A stretch of 64,000 nucleotides of DNA, from positions 1 through 64,000 of the forward strand of contig NZ_JASAOI010000054.1 in the NCBI RefSeq assembly GCF_029953285.1. The letters run 5' to 3'. The DNA comes from Yinghuangia seranimata. GTDB lineage: Bacteria > Actinomycetota > Actinomycetes > Streptomycetales > Streptomycetaceae. This document shows positions 26,085 to 35,126 of this stretch, in pieces. How positions within the stretch are numbered: the stretch's first letter is position 1; each line of letters opens with the position of its first letter. Both the position numbers and the translations under genes were made by a program. The notes below the pieces were generated by a model. That model worked only from the letters and a program-made list of their open reading frames with translations, did not search any database and was not told where the DNA came from.

Positions 26085-26777
26085 ATGCCCCAGCAGCCTG
26101 ACCAGCAGGAACAGCACGCGGAGCGGGACCGCGGAGCCGCCGCCGAGCCGCCCGCGCCGCGCGAGCTCACCGACGTCGCGGCCCTCAAGACGCTCGCCCA
26201 CCCGCGCCGCGGCCGCATCGTCCGGCACCTCGCCGCGCACGGCCCCGCGACCTCCGCGGGCCTCGCCCGCGCGCTCGGCCTCAACACCGGCGCCACCAGC
26301 TACCACCTGCGCGAGCTGGCCCGGCACGGCTTCGTCGAAGAGGCCGTCGTCGACGGCGCCCACGGCCGCGAACGCTGGTGGCGCGCGGTCCGCGCCGACC
26401 TCCGCTTCCCGCCCCGCAGCCGCCAGACCGCGGAGATGCGCGCCGCGATCGACGAGGTGACGCGGCTGTCGTTCGCCGCCGACGTCGAGGCGTTCGTGCG
26501 GTTCCAGGAGGAGACCCCCGCGGACGACCCGTGGGCCGACGCCGCGCCCTACTCGCGCGGCACCATCCACGTCACCTCCAGCGAACTCGCCGACTTCTTC
26601 GAAGAGTTCATCGCGCTGGTCAACCGCTACAAGCGCCCCGACGGCACGCTCCCACCGGACGCGCGCACCGTCATGACCCGGTTCCTCGCCTTCCCGGCAC
26701 CGAGCCCCGCGCCCGCCGCCGCACCCCCCGCCGACCCGTCCCCCGCCGCAGGGCAGGACACGGACAAGGAGTCCTGA
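26085..26777 (+). CDS. ArsR-type winged-helix transcriptional regulator
   Basis: A 230-residue regulator with a winged helix (LTDVAALKTLAHPRRGRIVRHLAAHGPATSAGLARALGLNTGATSYHLRELARHGFVEE, shown in pieces here: HPRRGRIVRHL, TSAGLARALGLNTGATSYHL) and a ~120-residue C-terminal domain (WWRAVRADLRFPPR...). ATG 26085; no clear Shine-Dalgarno because the operator fills the upstream bases, so the message may be leaderless. Stop overlaps the permease start by one base (TGATG), so regulator and permease are co-translated. Confidence 0.85.
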   Translation: MPQQPDQQEQHAERDRGAAAEPPAPRELTDVAALKTLAHPRRGRIVRHLAAHGPATSAGLARALGLNTGATSYHLRELARHGFVEEAVVDGAHGRERWWRAVRADLRFPPRSRQTAEMRAAIDEVTRLSFAADVEAFVRFQEETPADDPWADAAPYSRGTIHVTSSELADFFEEFIALVNRYKRPDGTLPPDARTVMTRFLAFPAPSPAPAAAPPADPSPAAGQDTDKES

Positions 26778-29332
26778 TGCTCAGCATGCTCGGCCTCGCG
26801 TGGTCCACCCTCCGCGCCCGCAAGGGCGGCTTCATCGGCGCGTTCGTCGCCCTCGTCTGCGCCGCCGCGCTCGTCACGGCCTGCGGCGTCATCCTGGAGA
26901 CCGGCCTGCGCGGCGGCATACCCACCGAGCGCTACGCCAGCGCCCCCGTCGTCGTCACCGCCGACCAGAACCTGCACTGGACCAAGCACAAGGGCGGCAA
27001 GGAGAAGGTCAAGTCCAAGCCGCTCACCGAGCGCGCGTGGCTCGACGCGGCGACCGCCGACAAGCTGCGCGGGCTGCCCGGCGTACGCGCCGTCGTCCCC
27101 GAACTCACCTTCCCCGCCACCGCGTTCACCGCGTCCGGCAGTCCGCTCGCCGGCCCCGCCGGCGGCTCCTCGTGGGGCCACGCGTGGGACTCCGCCGAGC
27201 TCACCCCGTTCGTCCTGACCGCCGGACAGGCTCCCGCGACCGCCGACGACGTGGTCCTCGACACCGCGCTCGCCCGCCGCGCCGGCCTCACCGTCGGCGC
27301 GACCGTCACCGTCCAGTCCGGCGCCGCCCCCAAGACCTACCGCGTCACCGGCCTGGCCGCGCTGCAGAACGGCGGCGAACCCGTACGCCAGGCCGCGCTG
27401 TTCTTCTCCGGCGCCGAGGCCGCGCGGCTCGCCGCGCACCCCGGCCGGGTCGCCGCACTCGGCGTCCTCACCACGCCCGGCGCCGACACCTCCGCCGTCG
27501 CCAAGCAGGTCGGCCGCGCGCTGGCCGGCACCGGCGCCCAGGTCCGCACCGGCGACGACCGCGGCCCCGCCGAGTTCCTGGACGCCTCGGGCGCCCGCGT
27601 CCGCCTCGTCAGCCTCGGCGGCGCGCTCGGCGGCACCTCGCTCCTCGTCGCGATCCTCGTGGTCTCCGGCACCTTCGCGCTGTCGCTCCAGCAGCGCCGC
27701 CGCGAAATCGCCCTGCTCCGCGCCATCGGCGCCACCCCGCGGCAGATCCGCCGCATGGTCGGCCTCGAAGCGCTCACCGTCGGCCTGGTCGCCGGAGCGA
27801 TCGGCGCGTTCGCCGGACTCGGTCTCGCCCACTGGCTGCACGGCCGCTTCGTCGACGCCGGCGCGATGCCCGAGACCCTCGAACTGACCGTCAGCCCCTT
27901 CCCGTTGTTCGGCGCCGTGCTGACCACGCTGCTCGCCGCCTGGGCCGCCGCCCGCGTCTCGGCGCGCCGCCCGGCCCGCATCCGGCCCACCGAGGCGCTG
28001 TCCGACGCCGCGATCGAGTCCGCCCGGCCCGGCGTCGTCCGCACCGCGCTCGGGGTCCTGCTGCTCACCGGCTACGTCGTCCTGCTCGTCGTGCTCCGCT
28101 CGCTCCACACCGACGCCGCGGCGACGCCCGTCACTTTCCTGTCCGTCGTCCTCGCCGCCGTCGCCGTCTCCCTCCTCGGCCCCGTCCTCGCCCGCGCCGC
28201 CACCGCGGTCCTCGCCCTGCCGATGCGCCTGCTCGCCCCGGTCGGCGGCCGCCTCGCGGCGAGCAACAACCGGGCCCGGCTGCAGCGCGTCGCCGCCGTC
28301 GTCACCCCGCTCACCCTGGCCGTCGCGATGACCTCGACGATCCTGTTCGTCCAGAGCACCACCGCGCACGCCGCCGACGCCCAGGTCACCGCGGGCACCC
28401 ACGCCGACTACGTGCTGGCCTCCGGCGGACCCGGCGTCCCCGACGCGGCCGTCGACGCGGTGCGCCGCGTGCCGGGCGTCACCGACGCCACCGCGATGCT
28501 GCGCACCACCGTGCGCGCCGGACAGGACAAGTTCCCCGCCCAGGGCGTCACCACCGCCGGCGTCGCCCACGTCCTCGACCTGAAGACCACCGAGGGCGAC
28601 CTCGCCGGCCTGGCCGCCGGCACGGTCGCGGTCAGCACGCAGGCCGCCCGCACCAAGCACGTCGGCGTCGGCGACCGGCTCGACATCACGCTCGGCGACG
28701 GCGTGAAGACCACCGCACGCGTCGTCGCGGTGTACGAACGCGGCCTCGGCTTCGGTGACCTGACACTGCCTCACGACCTGGTCGCGGCGCACGTCGACAA
28801 CCCGCTCGCCGCCCAGGTCGCGGTGCGCACCGACGGCAGGGACCGCGCCGCGCTGACCACGGCCGTGCGCGCCTTCCCCGGCCTGCGGCTCCTCGACCGC
28901 GCCGAGGTCGAGGCCGCACGCAAGGACCAGCAGGGCACACAGGCCCAGGTCAACCTGGTCGCGATGGGCCTGATCATCGCCTTCACCGCGATCGCCGTCG
29001 TCAACACCCTGGTCATGGCCACCTCGGCGCGCTCCCGCGAGTTCGCGCTGATGCGCCTGGTCGGCATGACCCGCCGCCAGATCCTGCGGATGCTGCGCAT
29101 GGAGACCGGGGTGGCCGTCCTGATCGCCGTGGTCCTGGGCACGGCGGTGGCGTGGGGCACGCTCAGCGCCTACGCGGCCGGCATGACCGGCACCGGCACC
29201 CCGTACGCGCCGCCGCTCACCTACGCCGGCATCCTCGCGGCCGCCACGGCACTCGCCCTCGCCTCCACGGCACTGCCCGCCCGGCTCGCGCTCCGCGCCA
29301 ATCCGGCCGACGCGATCGGCACCAAGGAGTAG
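26777..29332 (+). CDS. FtsX-like ABC transporter permease (two-domain, MacB/LolCE type)
   Basis: An 851-residue permease. N-terminal TM (GGFIGAFVALVCAAALVTACGV), a large extracytoplasmic domain, three TM with FtsX signature (LSLQQRRREIALLRAIGATPRQIRRMV), a second extracytoplasmic domain (~530-720), and a C-terminal FtsX segment (SARSREFALMRLVGMTRRQILRMLRMET). Such permeases work with an ATPase in trans. Here no ATPase gene is adjacent, which is unusual: the ATPase normally lies between regulator and permease. Possible role: export of a peptide or antibiotic under control of the coupled ArsR-type protein. Confidence 0.9.
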   Translation: MLSMLGLAWSTLRARKGGFIGAFVALVCAAALVTACGVILETGLRGGIPTERYASAPVVVTADQNLHWTKHKGGKEKVKSKPLTERAWLDAATADKLRGLPGVRAVVPELTFPATAFTASGSPLAGPAGGSSWGHAWDSAELTPFVLTAGQAPATADDVVLDTALARRAGLTVGATVTVQSGAAPKTYRVTGLAALQNGGEPVRQAALFFSGAEAARLAAHPGRVAALGVLTTPGADTSAVAKQVGRALAGTGAQVRTGDDRGPAEFLDASGARVRLVSLGGALGGTSLLVAILVVSGTFALSLQQRRREIALLRAIGATPRQIRRMVGLEALTVGLVAGAIGAFAGLGLAHWLHGRFVDAGAMPETLELTVSPFPLFGAVLTTLLAAWAAARVSARRPARIRPTEALSDAAIESARPGVVRTALGVLLLTGYVVLLVVLRSLHTDAAATPVTFLSVVLAAVAVSLLGPVLARAATAVLALPMRLLAPVGGRLAASNNRARLQRVAAVVTPLTLAVAMTSTILFVQSTTAHAADAQVTAGTHADYVLASGGPGVPDAAVDAVRRVPGVTDATAMLRTTVRAGQDKFPAQGVTTAGVAHVLDLKTTEGDLAGLAAGTVAVSTQAARTKHVGVGDRLDITLGDGVKTTARVVAVYERGLGFGDLTLPHDLVAAHVDNPLAAQVAVRTDGRDRAALTTAVRAFPGLRLLDRAEVEAARKDQQGTQAQVNLVAMGLIIAFTAIAVVNTLVMATSARSREFALMRLVGMTRRQILRMLRMETGVAVLIAVVLGTAVAWGTLSAYAAGMTGTGTPYAPPLTYAGILAAATALALASTALPARLALRANPADAIGTKE

Positions 29333-29351
29333 CGCTCCACGGAGGGCCGCC

Positions 29352-29392
29352 AGGCCGGTGGGGGAAGGCACACCGCCTTCCCCCGCCGGCCT
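29352..29392. terminator. Terminator between the permease and livG
   Basis: An 18-bp stem (AGGCCGGTGGGGGAAGGC against GCCTTCCCCCGCCGGCCT, one G-T pair), 5-base loop, between convergent genes. Confidence 0.85.
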
Positions 29393-30211
29393 TCACGCGG
29401 TCCCGCCCAAATACGCGTCGCGCACCGCCTGGTTCGCGCGCACCTCGGCGGGCGTGCCCTCCGCGAGGACCGCGCCCAGGTCGAGCACGACCACCCGGGA
29501 CGCCAGCCCCATGACGAACGCGACGTCGTGCTCGACCAGGAGCACCGCGCAGTGCTCGTGGTCGACCAGGCGCCGGACCACCTCGCCCAGCCACCGGCTC
29601 TCGGTCGGCGACATCCCCGACGCCGGCTCGTCGAGCAGCAGCACCTTGGGCGGATCCACGACCGCCCGGGCGAGTTCGACAAGGCGGGCCTGCCCGACGG
29701 GCAGGGTGCCCGCATAGGTGTCGCGCAGCGCGGCCAGGCCGCACAGCTCGAGGATCTCCTCGGCTCGCGCCCGCCGTTCCCGCTCACGGCGGCGCCGCGA
29801 CGGCAGGCCCAGCAGGTCGGCGGCGATGCCGCCCCCGCCGCCCCGCCACTCCTCGGCCACCACGAGGTTGTCCAGGACGGTCAGCCGGCCGAACAACTGC
29901 TGGCGCTGGAACGTGCGGCGCATGCCGTGCCGGGCGCGCCACACCGGGCCGCGCGCGGACACGTCGGCGCCGTCCAGCGACACGCTGCCGGCGTCCGGCC
30001 GGCGGATGCCGGAAAGGACGTCGAACAGCGTCGTCTTGCCCGCGCCGTTGGGCCCGATCAGGCCGCAGACCTCGCCCGCGCGGACCTCGAGCGTGACGTC
30101 GCGCAGGGCCTTGATCCCGCCGAAGTGCACGCCCACGTGCTCGGCCCGCAGCACCGGGAGCGGCGTGCCCTCGGCGGGGGCCGACCGGGGCTCGACCACG
30201 ACGCCGGTCAT
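29393..30211 (-). CDS. livG: Branched-chain amino-acid-type ABC transporter ATPase LivG
   Basis: A 272-residue ABC ATPase. Walker A GPNGAGKTT (residues ~53-61), LivG-type RRTFQRQQLFGRLTVLDNL, Walker B VLLLDEPASGMSP. The signature reads LPVGQARLVE in place of LSGGQ, a deviation seen in LivG-type proteins (LPYGQQR). ATG 30211 overlaps the stop of the fused permease gene (ATGA). Supplies one of the two ATPase sites of the transporter; the other is fused to the permeases. Confidence 0.9.
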   Translation of the reverse strand: MTGVVVEPRSAPAEGTPLPVLRAEHVGVHFGGIKALRDVTLEVRAGEVCGLIGPNGAGKTTLFDVLSGIRRPDAGSVSLDGADVSARGPVWRARHGMRRTFQRQQLFGRLTVLDNLVVAEEWRGGGGGIAADLLGLPSRRRRERERRARAEEILELCGLAALRDTYAGTLPVGQARLVELARAVVDPPKVLLLDEPASGMSPTESRWLGEVVRRLVDHEHCAVLLVEHDVAFVMGLASRVVVLDLGAVLAEGTPAEVRANQAVRDAYLGGTA

Positions 30212-32958
30212 GACGGCACCTCGTCCGCGACCGCTCCGCCGTCCAGCGCCATGCCCAAGTACGCCGCCGTGAGCCGGTGTTCGTCGACCTCATCGCGCGG
30301 CCCGCACCACGACACGCGGCCGACGCTCATGAAGGCGACGGTGTCGGCGACCGTGAGGATCTCCGACGCCTTCTCCTCGACCAGCAGCAACGCCACTCCC
30401 ATCTCGCGCAGTTCGGCGACGAACCGGAAGATCTCCTCGACGACCAGCGGCGCCAGGCCCAGCGACGGCTCGTCGGCGATCAGCACCTTCGGCGGCCGGA
30501 CCAGCAGCGGCGCGACGGCGAGCTGCTGCTGTTCGCCGCCGGAAAGCGACCCGGCGGGCACCTTGCGGCGCGCGGCCAGGCCGGGGAAGCGCTCGTAAAC
30601 GCGGTCGCGTTCGGCGGGCGCGCGGAGCCACATCGCGAGGTTCTCGTCGATCGTCAGGGACGGGAAGATGCCGCGGCCCTCGGGCGCGAGCAGAACGCCG
30701 TCGCGCGCTCTGCGCACGGCGGACAGGCGGGTGACGTCGCGGAACCCACCGTTCGTGTCCGCGAGTTCGACGCGGCCCGCGGACGGTGCCAGCAGCCCTG
30801 CGGCGACCGCGCACGCGGTGGTCTTGCCCGCGCCGTTCGCGCCGAGCAGCGCCAGGATCGACCCGGCGCGCACATCCAGGTCGACGCCGTGCAGCACGTC
30901 CACGCCGCCGTAGCCCGCGTGCACGCCGCGCAGCCGCAACAGGACGCCCGCGTCGGCGGACGGCGTCGGCGCGGTCTCCCGCACGTCGGCCCGCGCGACC
31001 GGCGCTTCCGGCTCGTGTCCGGCGGACTTCGCCGGAGTGCCCGCGAACCGGGCCCGCAACGCGTGCCCGGCCTCCGCCATCTGCACGATCCAGCCCTCGG
31101 GGTTCCCCGCGAGCGCGAGACCCGCGAGGCCGAAGAGGATCACCGGCACCTGCGGCGTCTCGGTGACGTACTCCTCCATGAGGTGCGGGAACAGCGCGAA
31201 CGTGAGCCCTGCGACCACCGCGAACTGCGGCCGCCGGATGCCCGCCGCGACCACGATCGCCAGCCACACCAGGCCGTTCATCGCGGTGAACTCGGTCGAG
31301 GTGATGCGGGTGTTGAACGACGCCCAGAACACCCCGCCGAACCCGGCGATGCCCGCCGAGATACCGAACAGCGCGAGCTTCGTGCGCACCACCGACACCC
31401 CCGACGCCATCGCCGCCGGGGGTGCCGACCGCACCGCGAGCATCGCGCGCCCCGACGCCGAGTTCTCCAGGTTGCGGATCAGCACGACGACGACCGCGAC
31501 GATGATCAGCAGCGCGAGGGCGAGCGCGCGATCGTCGTTGAGGTCCACCGGCCCGACCACCGGGCGCGGGATCGACCAGCCGCTGTCGCCGTTGCGCAGC
31601 CAGCGCATCTGGAACAGCACCTGGTCGCCGAGGAACGCCAGCGCCAGCGTGGCCAGCGCGAGCATGCGCCCGGACAGCCGCAGCGCGGGCAGTGCCACGA
31701 CGACGCCGAGCAGCGCCGCGACCACTGTGCCCGCCACCAGGGCGAGGAAGAACGAGACGCCGTGGCTCATGAGCAGCCCGGCGGTCAGCGCGGACGCGGT
31801 CACGAACGTCGCCTGCGCGAGGCTGACCATGCCGCCGAGCCCGGTGACCACGGTGAACGACAGGAACACCAGTGCCGCCGCGAGCCCTTGCGCGATGAGC
31901 CCGATCCAGAACGCGGTCGTCCACGTGTACAGGCTGACCGCGAGGAACACTCCGGCGGCCAGCCACGGCGCCCAGCGGCGCAGCGGCGACATGCCGGCCA
32001 GGTAGTCCGGCGGCGGCGCGTCGACGGCGGCGGTGCCGGCGCTGCGCTTGCTGCGGGACAGCACGAGCAGGCCGACGAACAGCAGCAGGAACGGCACGGA
32101 CGTGCGGAAGCCGGTGATCTTCTCCGTCCACGACGGCGCGTACCCCGCGACGAGGTTCTGCACGACGCCGAGCAGCAGCCCGCCTCCGAAGGCGATCGGC
32201 ACCGACTTGAAGCGGCCCAGCACCGCCGCCGCGGCGGACACGAACAGGATGAGCGTGTAGTCGACCGAGCTGAGCGCGAGCAGGGGCGCCGCCAACACGC
32301 CGACGGCGCCCGCGAGTCCGGCGGAGATCATCCACGCGATCCCGGAGAGCCGGTCGGCGCTGACGCCGCGCAGTTCGGTGAGCGTCCGGCTGTCCACGGA
32401 CGCGCGCAGCCGCAGGCCCAGCGGCGTGTGCCGCATGAGGATCCACAGCGCGACCGCGACCACGGCCGTGACGATCCAGGTGATCAGCTGGTCGGAGTCG
32501 ACGCCGACGCCTTCCATGAGCTTCCAGTGCTTCGCCGGGCTCGGCCCGACACCCGGAAGCCCGTACTGGTTCTCGGCCTTCGCGAGGTCGACGCCCGCGT
32601 CGGTGAGGAGCTTGACCACCCACAGGCCGAGTGCGGGCAGCGCAACCAGCAGGCCGATGGTCGCGACGATCTGCGGGGTCTCGCCGAGCCGGGCGAGCTT
32701 GCGGAACATGACGCGGTCGAGCAGCCAGCCGAGCGCCGGGGCGAACCCGAAGACGGTGCACAGCGCGGCCGGTACCGCGGGCAGGCCGAGCCCCTGGTTC
32801 AGCTCGAAGAACACCAGGGCCGAGAGGTACGCGGTGGCCCCGTGCGCGAAGTTGAGGACCCCCGAGGCGGAGTAGGCGAGGACGAGTCCGGCGGCCAGCA
32901 GGGCGTAGATCGCCCCGGTGACCAGGCCGCTGATGATGAAGCCGACGAGCTCGCTCAT
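30208..32958 (-). CDS. LivH-LivM-LivF fusion: two permeases and one ATPase in one polypeptide
   Basis: A 916-residue protein. Residues ~1-290 are a LivH-type permease (FIISGLVTGAIYALLAAGLVLAY, SGVLNFAHGA); ~315-630 a LivM-type permease (ending YVTETPQVPVILFGLAGLALAGNPEGW); ~665-916 a LivF-type ATPase with Walker A LLGANGAGKTT (~706), signature LSGGEQQQLAV (~804) and Walker B VLIADEPSLGLAP (~826). These are normally three genes. ATG 32958; co-translated with livG. The likely substrate class is branched-chain amino acids, amides or short peptides. Confidence 0.9.
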   Translation of the reverse strand: MSELVGFIISGLVTGAIYALLAAGLVLAYSASGVLNFAHGATAYLSALVFFELNQGLGLPAVPAALCTVFGFAPALGWLLDRVMFRKLARLGETPQIVATIGLLVALPALGLWVVKLLTDAGVDLAKAENQYGLPGVGPSPAKHWKLMEGVGVDSDQLITWIVTAVVAVALWILMRHTPLGLRLRASVDSRTLTELRGVSADRLSGIAWMISAGLAGAVGVLAAPLLALSSVDYTLILFVSAAAAVLGRFKSVPIAFGGGLLLGVVQNLVAGYAPSWTEKITGFRTSVPFLLLFVGLLVLSRSKRSAGTAAVDAPPPDYLAGMSPLRRWAPWLAAGVFLAVSLYTWTTAFWIGLIAQGLAAALVFLSFTVVTGLGGMVSLAQATFVTASALTAGLLMSHGVSFFLALVAGTVVAALLGVVVALPALRLSGRMLALATLALAFLGDQVLFQMRWLRNGDSGWSIPRPVVGPVDLNDDRALALALLIIVAVVVVLIRNLENSASGRAMLAVRSAPPAAMASGVSVVRTKLALFGISAGIAGFGGVFWASFNTRITSTEFTAMNGLVWLAIVVAAGIRRPQFAVVAGLTFALFPHLMEEYVTETPQVPVILFGLAGLALAGNPEGWIVQMAEAGHALRARFAGTPAKSAGHEPEAPVARADVRETAPTPSADAGVLLRLRGVHAGYGGVDVLHGVDLDVRAGSILALLGANGAGKTTACAVAAGLLAPSAGRVELADTNGGFRDVTRLSAVRRARDGVLLAPEGRGIFPSLTIDENLAMWLRAPAERDRVYERFPGLAARRKVPAGSLSGGEQQQLAVAPLLVRPPKVLIADEPSLGLAPLVVEEIFRFVAELREMGVALLLVEEKASEILTVADTVAFMSVGRVSWCGPRDEVDEHRLTAAYLGMALDGGAVADEVPS

Positions 32959-32986
32959 GGACCGGTGTCGCTCCCTGGTGTGCGGG

Positions 32987-33014
32987 CCGGCGCCCGTCCG
33001 GGGGCGGGCGCCGG
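32987..33014 (-). terminator. Hairpin between substrate-binding and permease genes
   Basis: Perfect 10-bp stem CCGGCGCCCG / CGGGCGCCGG in the 64-base gap. Without a T-run it probably attenuates or stabilises the message, keeping the binding protein more abundant than the permease. Confidence 0.55.
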
Positions 33015-33022
33015 CGGCTCCG

Positions 33023-34294
33023 TCACTTAAATGGGACGGTCGGGTAGCACTTGTACGGCGCGGTGATCGTGTACTTGTCGCCCTTCAGCTGCACCATGGC
33101 GCCGCAGCCGAAGGAGTCCTTGCGGCCGACGGGGAACTTCCGGTCGCCGACCAGCGGGTAGGTGTCGGAGAAGTTCGCGGCCGACGCCTGGAACGACTCG
33201 ACGGTGAGGTTGTCGCCGGCCTTCGCGGCGATCGCCAGGAACAGGTCGGCGGAGTTCCAGCCGACCATCATCGACTGGTTCCACTCGGTGACCGGCGAGC
33301 CCTTGGCCTTGGAGAGGTACTCCTTGAACTTCCCCATCTCCGGCAGGTCCGACTCGAACGGCATGTTCTGCACGAAGATCTGGACGTCCTGCAGCGCCTC
33401 CTTCGACGACGCCTGCTTGAGCAGCGCGGGGTCGTAGTCGGTCGCGTCGGTGAGGACACCGGTGAAGCCGGCCCGCTTGAGCGCGGTGAACAGGCCGATG
33501 TTGGCGGGCGTCTGCATGATCGACACCACGACGTCCGGGGCCTTGCCGTTGTTGCTGCTCATGATCTCGCTGACCCACGGGCTCCAGTCCGTGGGCACGG
33601 TGGTGCCGGGCACCGTCGACTTGCCGTACGACACGGTGAACCCGGAGGGCGGGAAGGCCTGTTGGTACGTGCGCAGGCCGAACTTGCCGGCGTCGGTGTC
33701 CTGTGTGACCAGCGCGACCGACTTGCCCTTCGCGTCGCCGCCGAGGATCGCGGTGAGCAGGCCCGGCCAGGACGTGTTGACGCTGCCGCCGGGCATCGGT
33801 ACCAGGCAGCCGTTGTAGCCCATGCCGTACTCCTGGTTGCAGAACGCGGGCAGCGTCCCCCAGCCGATGTACGGCGTCTTGTTGTCCTTGAGGAAGTCGG
33901 CCGAGCCGCCGATGGTCGTCGTGTTGACCGGCACGACCGCGAACACATGGTCCTGCTGGACGAGTTTGCGCACCGCGGTGGTGGTGCGCGCGGGGTCCTG
34001 GCCGTCGTCTTCCGAGCCGATGTAGTCGATCTTGCGGCCGTTCACTCCGCCCGCGTCGTTCGCCATCATGAAGCGGGCCTTGGCGCCGAGGTCGGTGTCG
34101 GCCTTGCTGTAGCCGGACGCGGAGGTCTTCGAGACCACGCCGCCGATCTTGATCGGGTCCTTCGATGCGCTTGCCGACGCGCCCTTCTGATCGGGCGTCT
34201 GGTCGGTCTTCTTCTTCGTCGTCGACGAGTTGCATCCGGCGAGCAACAGGACCGGCACCATCACCAGCCCTGCGGCACGTACGAGACGAGCCAT
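33023..34294 (-). CDS. ABC transporter substrate-binding lipoprotein (LivJ-like)
   Basis: A 423-residue lipoprotein: signal peptide MARLVRAAGLVMVPVLLLAGC with lipobox LLAGC (Cys21), then a Ser/Lys/Thr linker, then a type I periplasmic binding fold (PIKIGGVVSKTSASGYSKADTDLGAKARFMMANDAGGVNGRKIDYIGSEDDGQ, shown by its first 20: PIKIGGVVSKTSASGYSKAD). ATG 34294 with GGGGAA upstream. Captures substrate outside the cell for the fused LivHMF and LivG proteins. Ligand not readable from sequence. Confidence 0.9.
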   Translation of the reverse strand: MARLVRAAGLVMVPVLLLAGCNSSTTKKKTDQTPDQKGASASASKDPIKIGGVVSKTSASGYSKADTDLGAKARFMMANDAGGVNGRKIDYIGSEDDGQDPARTTTAVRKLVQQDHVFAVVPVNTTTIGGSADFLKDNKTPYIGWGTLPAFCNQEYGMGYNGCLVPMPGGSVNTSWPGLLTAILGGDAKGKSVALVTQDTDAGKFGLRTYQQAFPPSGFTVSYGKSTVPGTTVPTDWSPWVSEIMSSNNGKAPDVVVSIMQTPANIGLFTALKRAGFTGVLTDATDYDPALLKQASSKEALQDVQIFVQNMPFESDLPEMGKFKEYLSKAKGSPVTEWNQSMMVGWNSADLFLAIAAKAGDNLTVESFQASAANFSDTYPLVGDRKFPVGRKDSFGCGAMVQLKGDKYTITAPYKCYPTVPFK

Positions 34295-34448
34295 GAATTC
34301 CCCATCCACGAGGATTGTCGATCAAACGACTGGCTGAGATTGGTGATTGTGTGCCCGCCCTGACGCATCATCAAGAGCCGTTACCGGACAGAGATGTCCG
34401 CCGCCGATGACGTGCCGGAAGAGGGGTGGGACCCGAACCCGCGGGTAA

Positions 34449-35126
34449 TCAGAAGGCGCGCGCGGGCGCCGCGAACGCGCCCGCGAGGAAGTCCACCAGT
34501 TGGTCGAACAGCACCTTTTCGTCATCGGACGCGTGCCGGCGCAGCCACTCGCGCACGGCGCCCTGCCGCAGCACGCGGTTCACCAGGTCCTTGGCGATCC
34601 CGAAGCGGAACAGGATGACGTCGCGCGGAACTTCGGGCAGCGCACGCTCGAGGACCGACAGGTAGCGGGCGGTCAGCGGGTCCAGCTCGTCGGTGATCAG
34701 GTGCATGGACGTGGGGTGTTCGCCGACCGCGACCAGGAAGCCGAGGTAGTGGTGGCCGCCGCCGCGCCGGTCCCGGCTGAGCTCGACGGTGGGCAGCAGC
34801 AGCGCCGCGACGACGTCCCGCAACTCCGGCTTCTCGTCGGCCTCGAGGTCGGCCAGCAGCTGCTCGCGGCGCGCGCCGAGCGCCTCCATGCGGCGGTGCA
34901 GGATCGCCGCGATGAGGTCCTGCTTCGACCCGAAGTGGTAGTGCACGGCCGCGCTGTTGGCGCCCGCGGTGCCGGTGATGTCGCGCACGGAGACGCCGTC
35001 GATGCCGTTCTTCGCGAACAGCCGCTCCGCGGTGCGCAGCAGCTTCGCCCGAGTGGCCTCACCCGAACTGTTGCCGTTCCGGGGGTTCGTGTCGCCCGCC
35101 CCGGTCTCCCGCGCACTCCTGGACAT
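34449..35126 (-). CDS. TetR family transcriptional regulator
   Basis: A 225-residue regulator. N-terminal HTH (RAKLLRTAERLFAKNGIDGVSVRDITGTAGANSAAVHYHFGSKQDLIAAIL, recognised by VRDITGTAGANSAAVHYHFG) and a C-terminal ligand domain. Start ATG 35126 (MSRSARETGAGD); the frame opens 16 codons earlier. It lies 154 bases upstream of the binding-protein gene on the same strand, so control of the transporter is likely. Confidence 0.88.
   Translation of the reverse strand: MSRSARETGAGDTNPRNGNSSGEATRAKLLRTAERLFAKNGIDGVSVRDITGTAGANSAAVHYHFGSKQDLIAAILHRRMEALGARREQLLADLEADEKPELRDVVAALLLPTVELSRDRRGGGHHYLGFLVAVGEHPTSMHLITDELDPLTARYLSVLERALPEVPRDVILFRFGIAKDLVNRVLRQGAVREWLRRHASDDEKVLFDQLVDFLAGAFAAPARAF

Noticed and set aside
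30277-33030. 917-codon plus-strand frame opposite the liv fusion gene
   Set aside because: Shadow frame; the fused LivHMF protein on the other strand has all family motifs.
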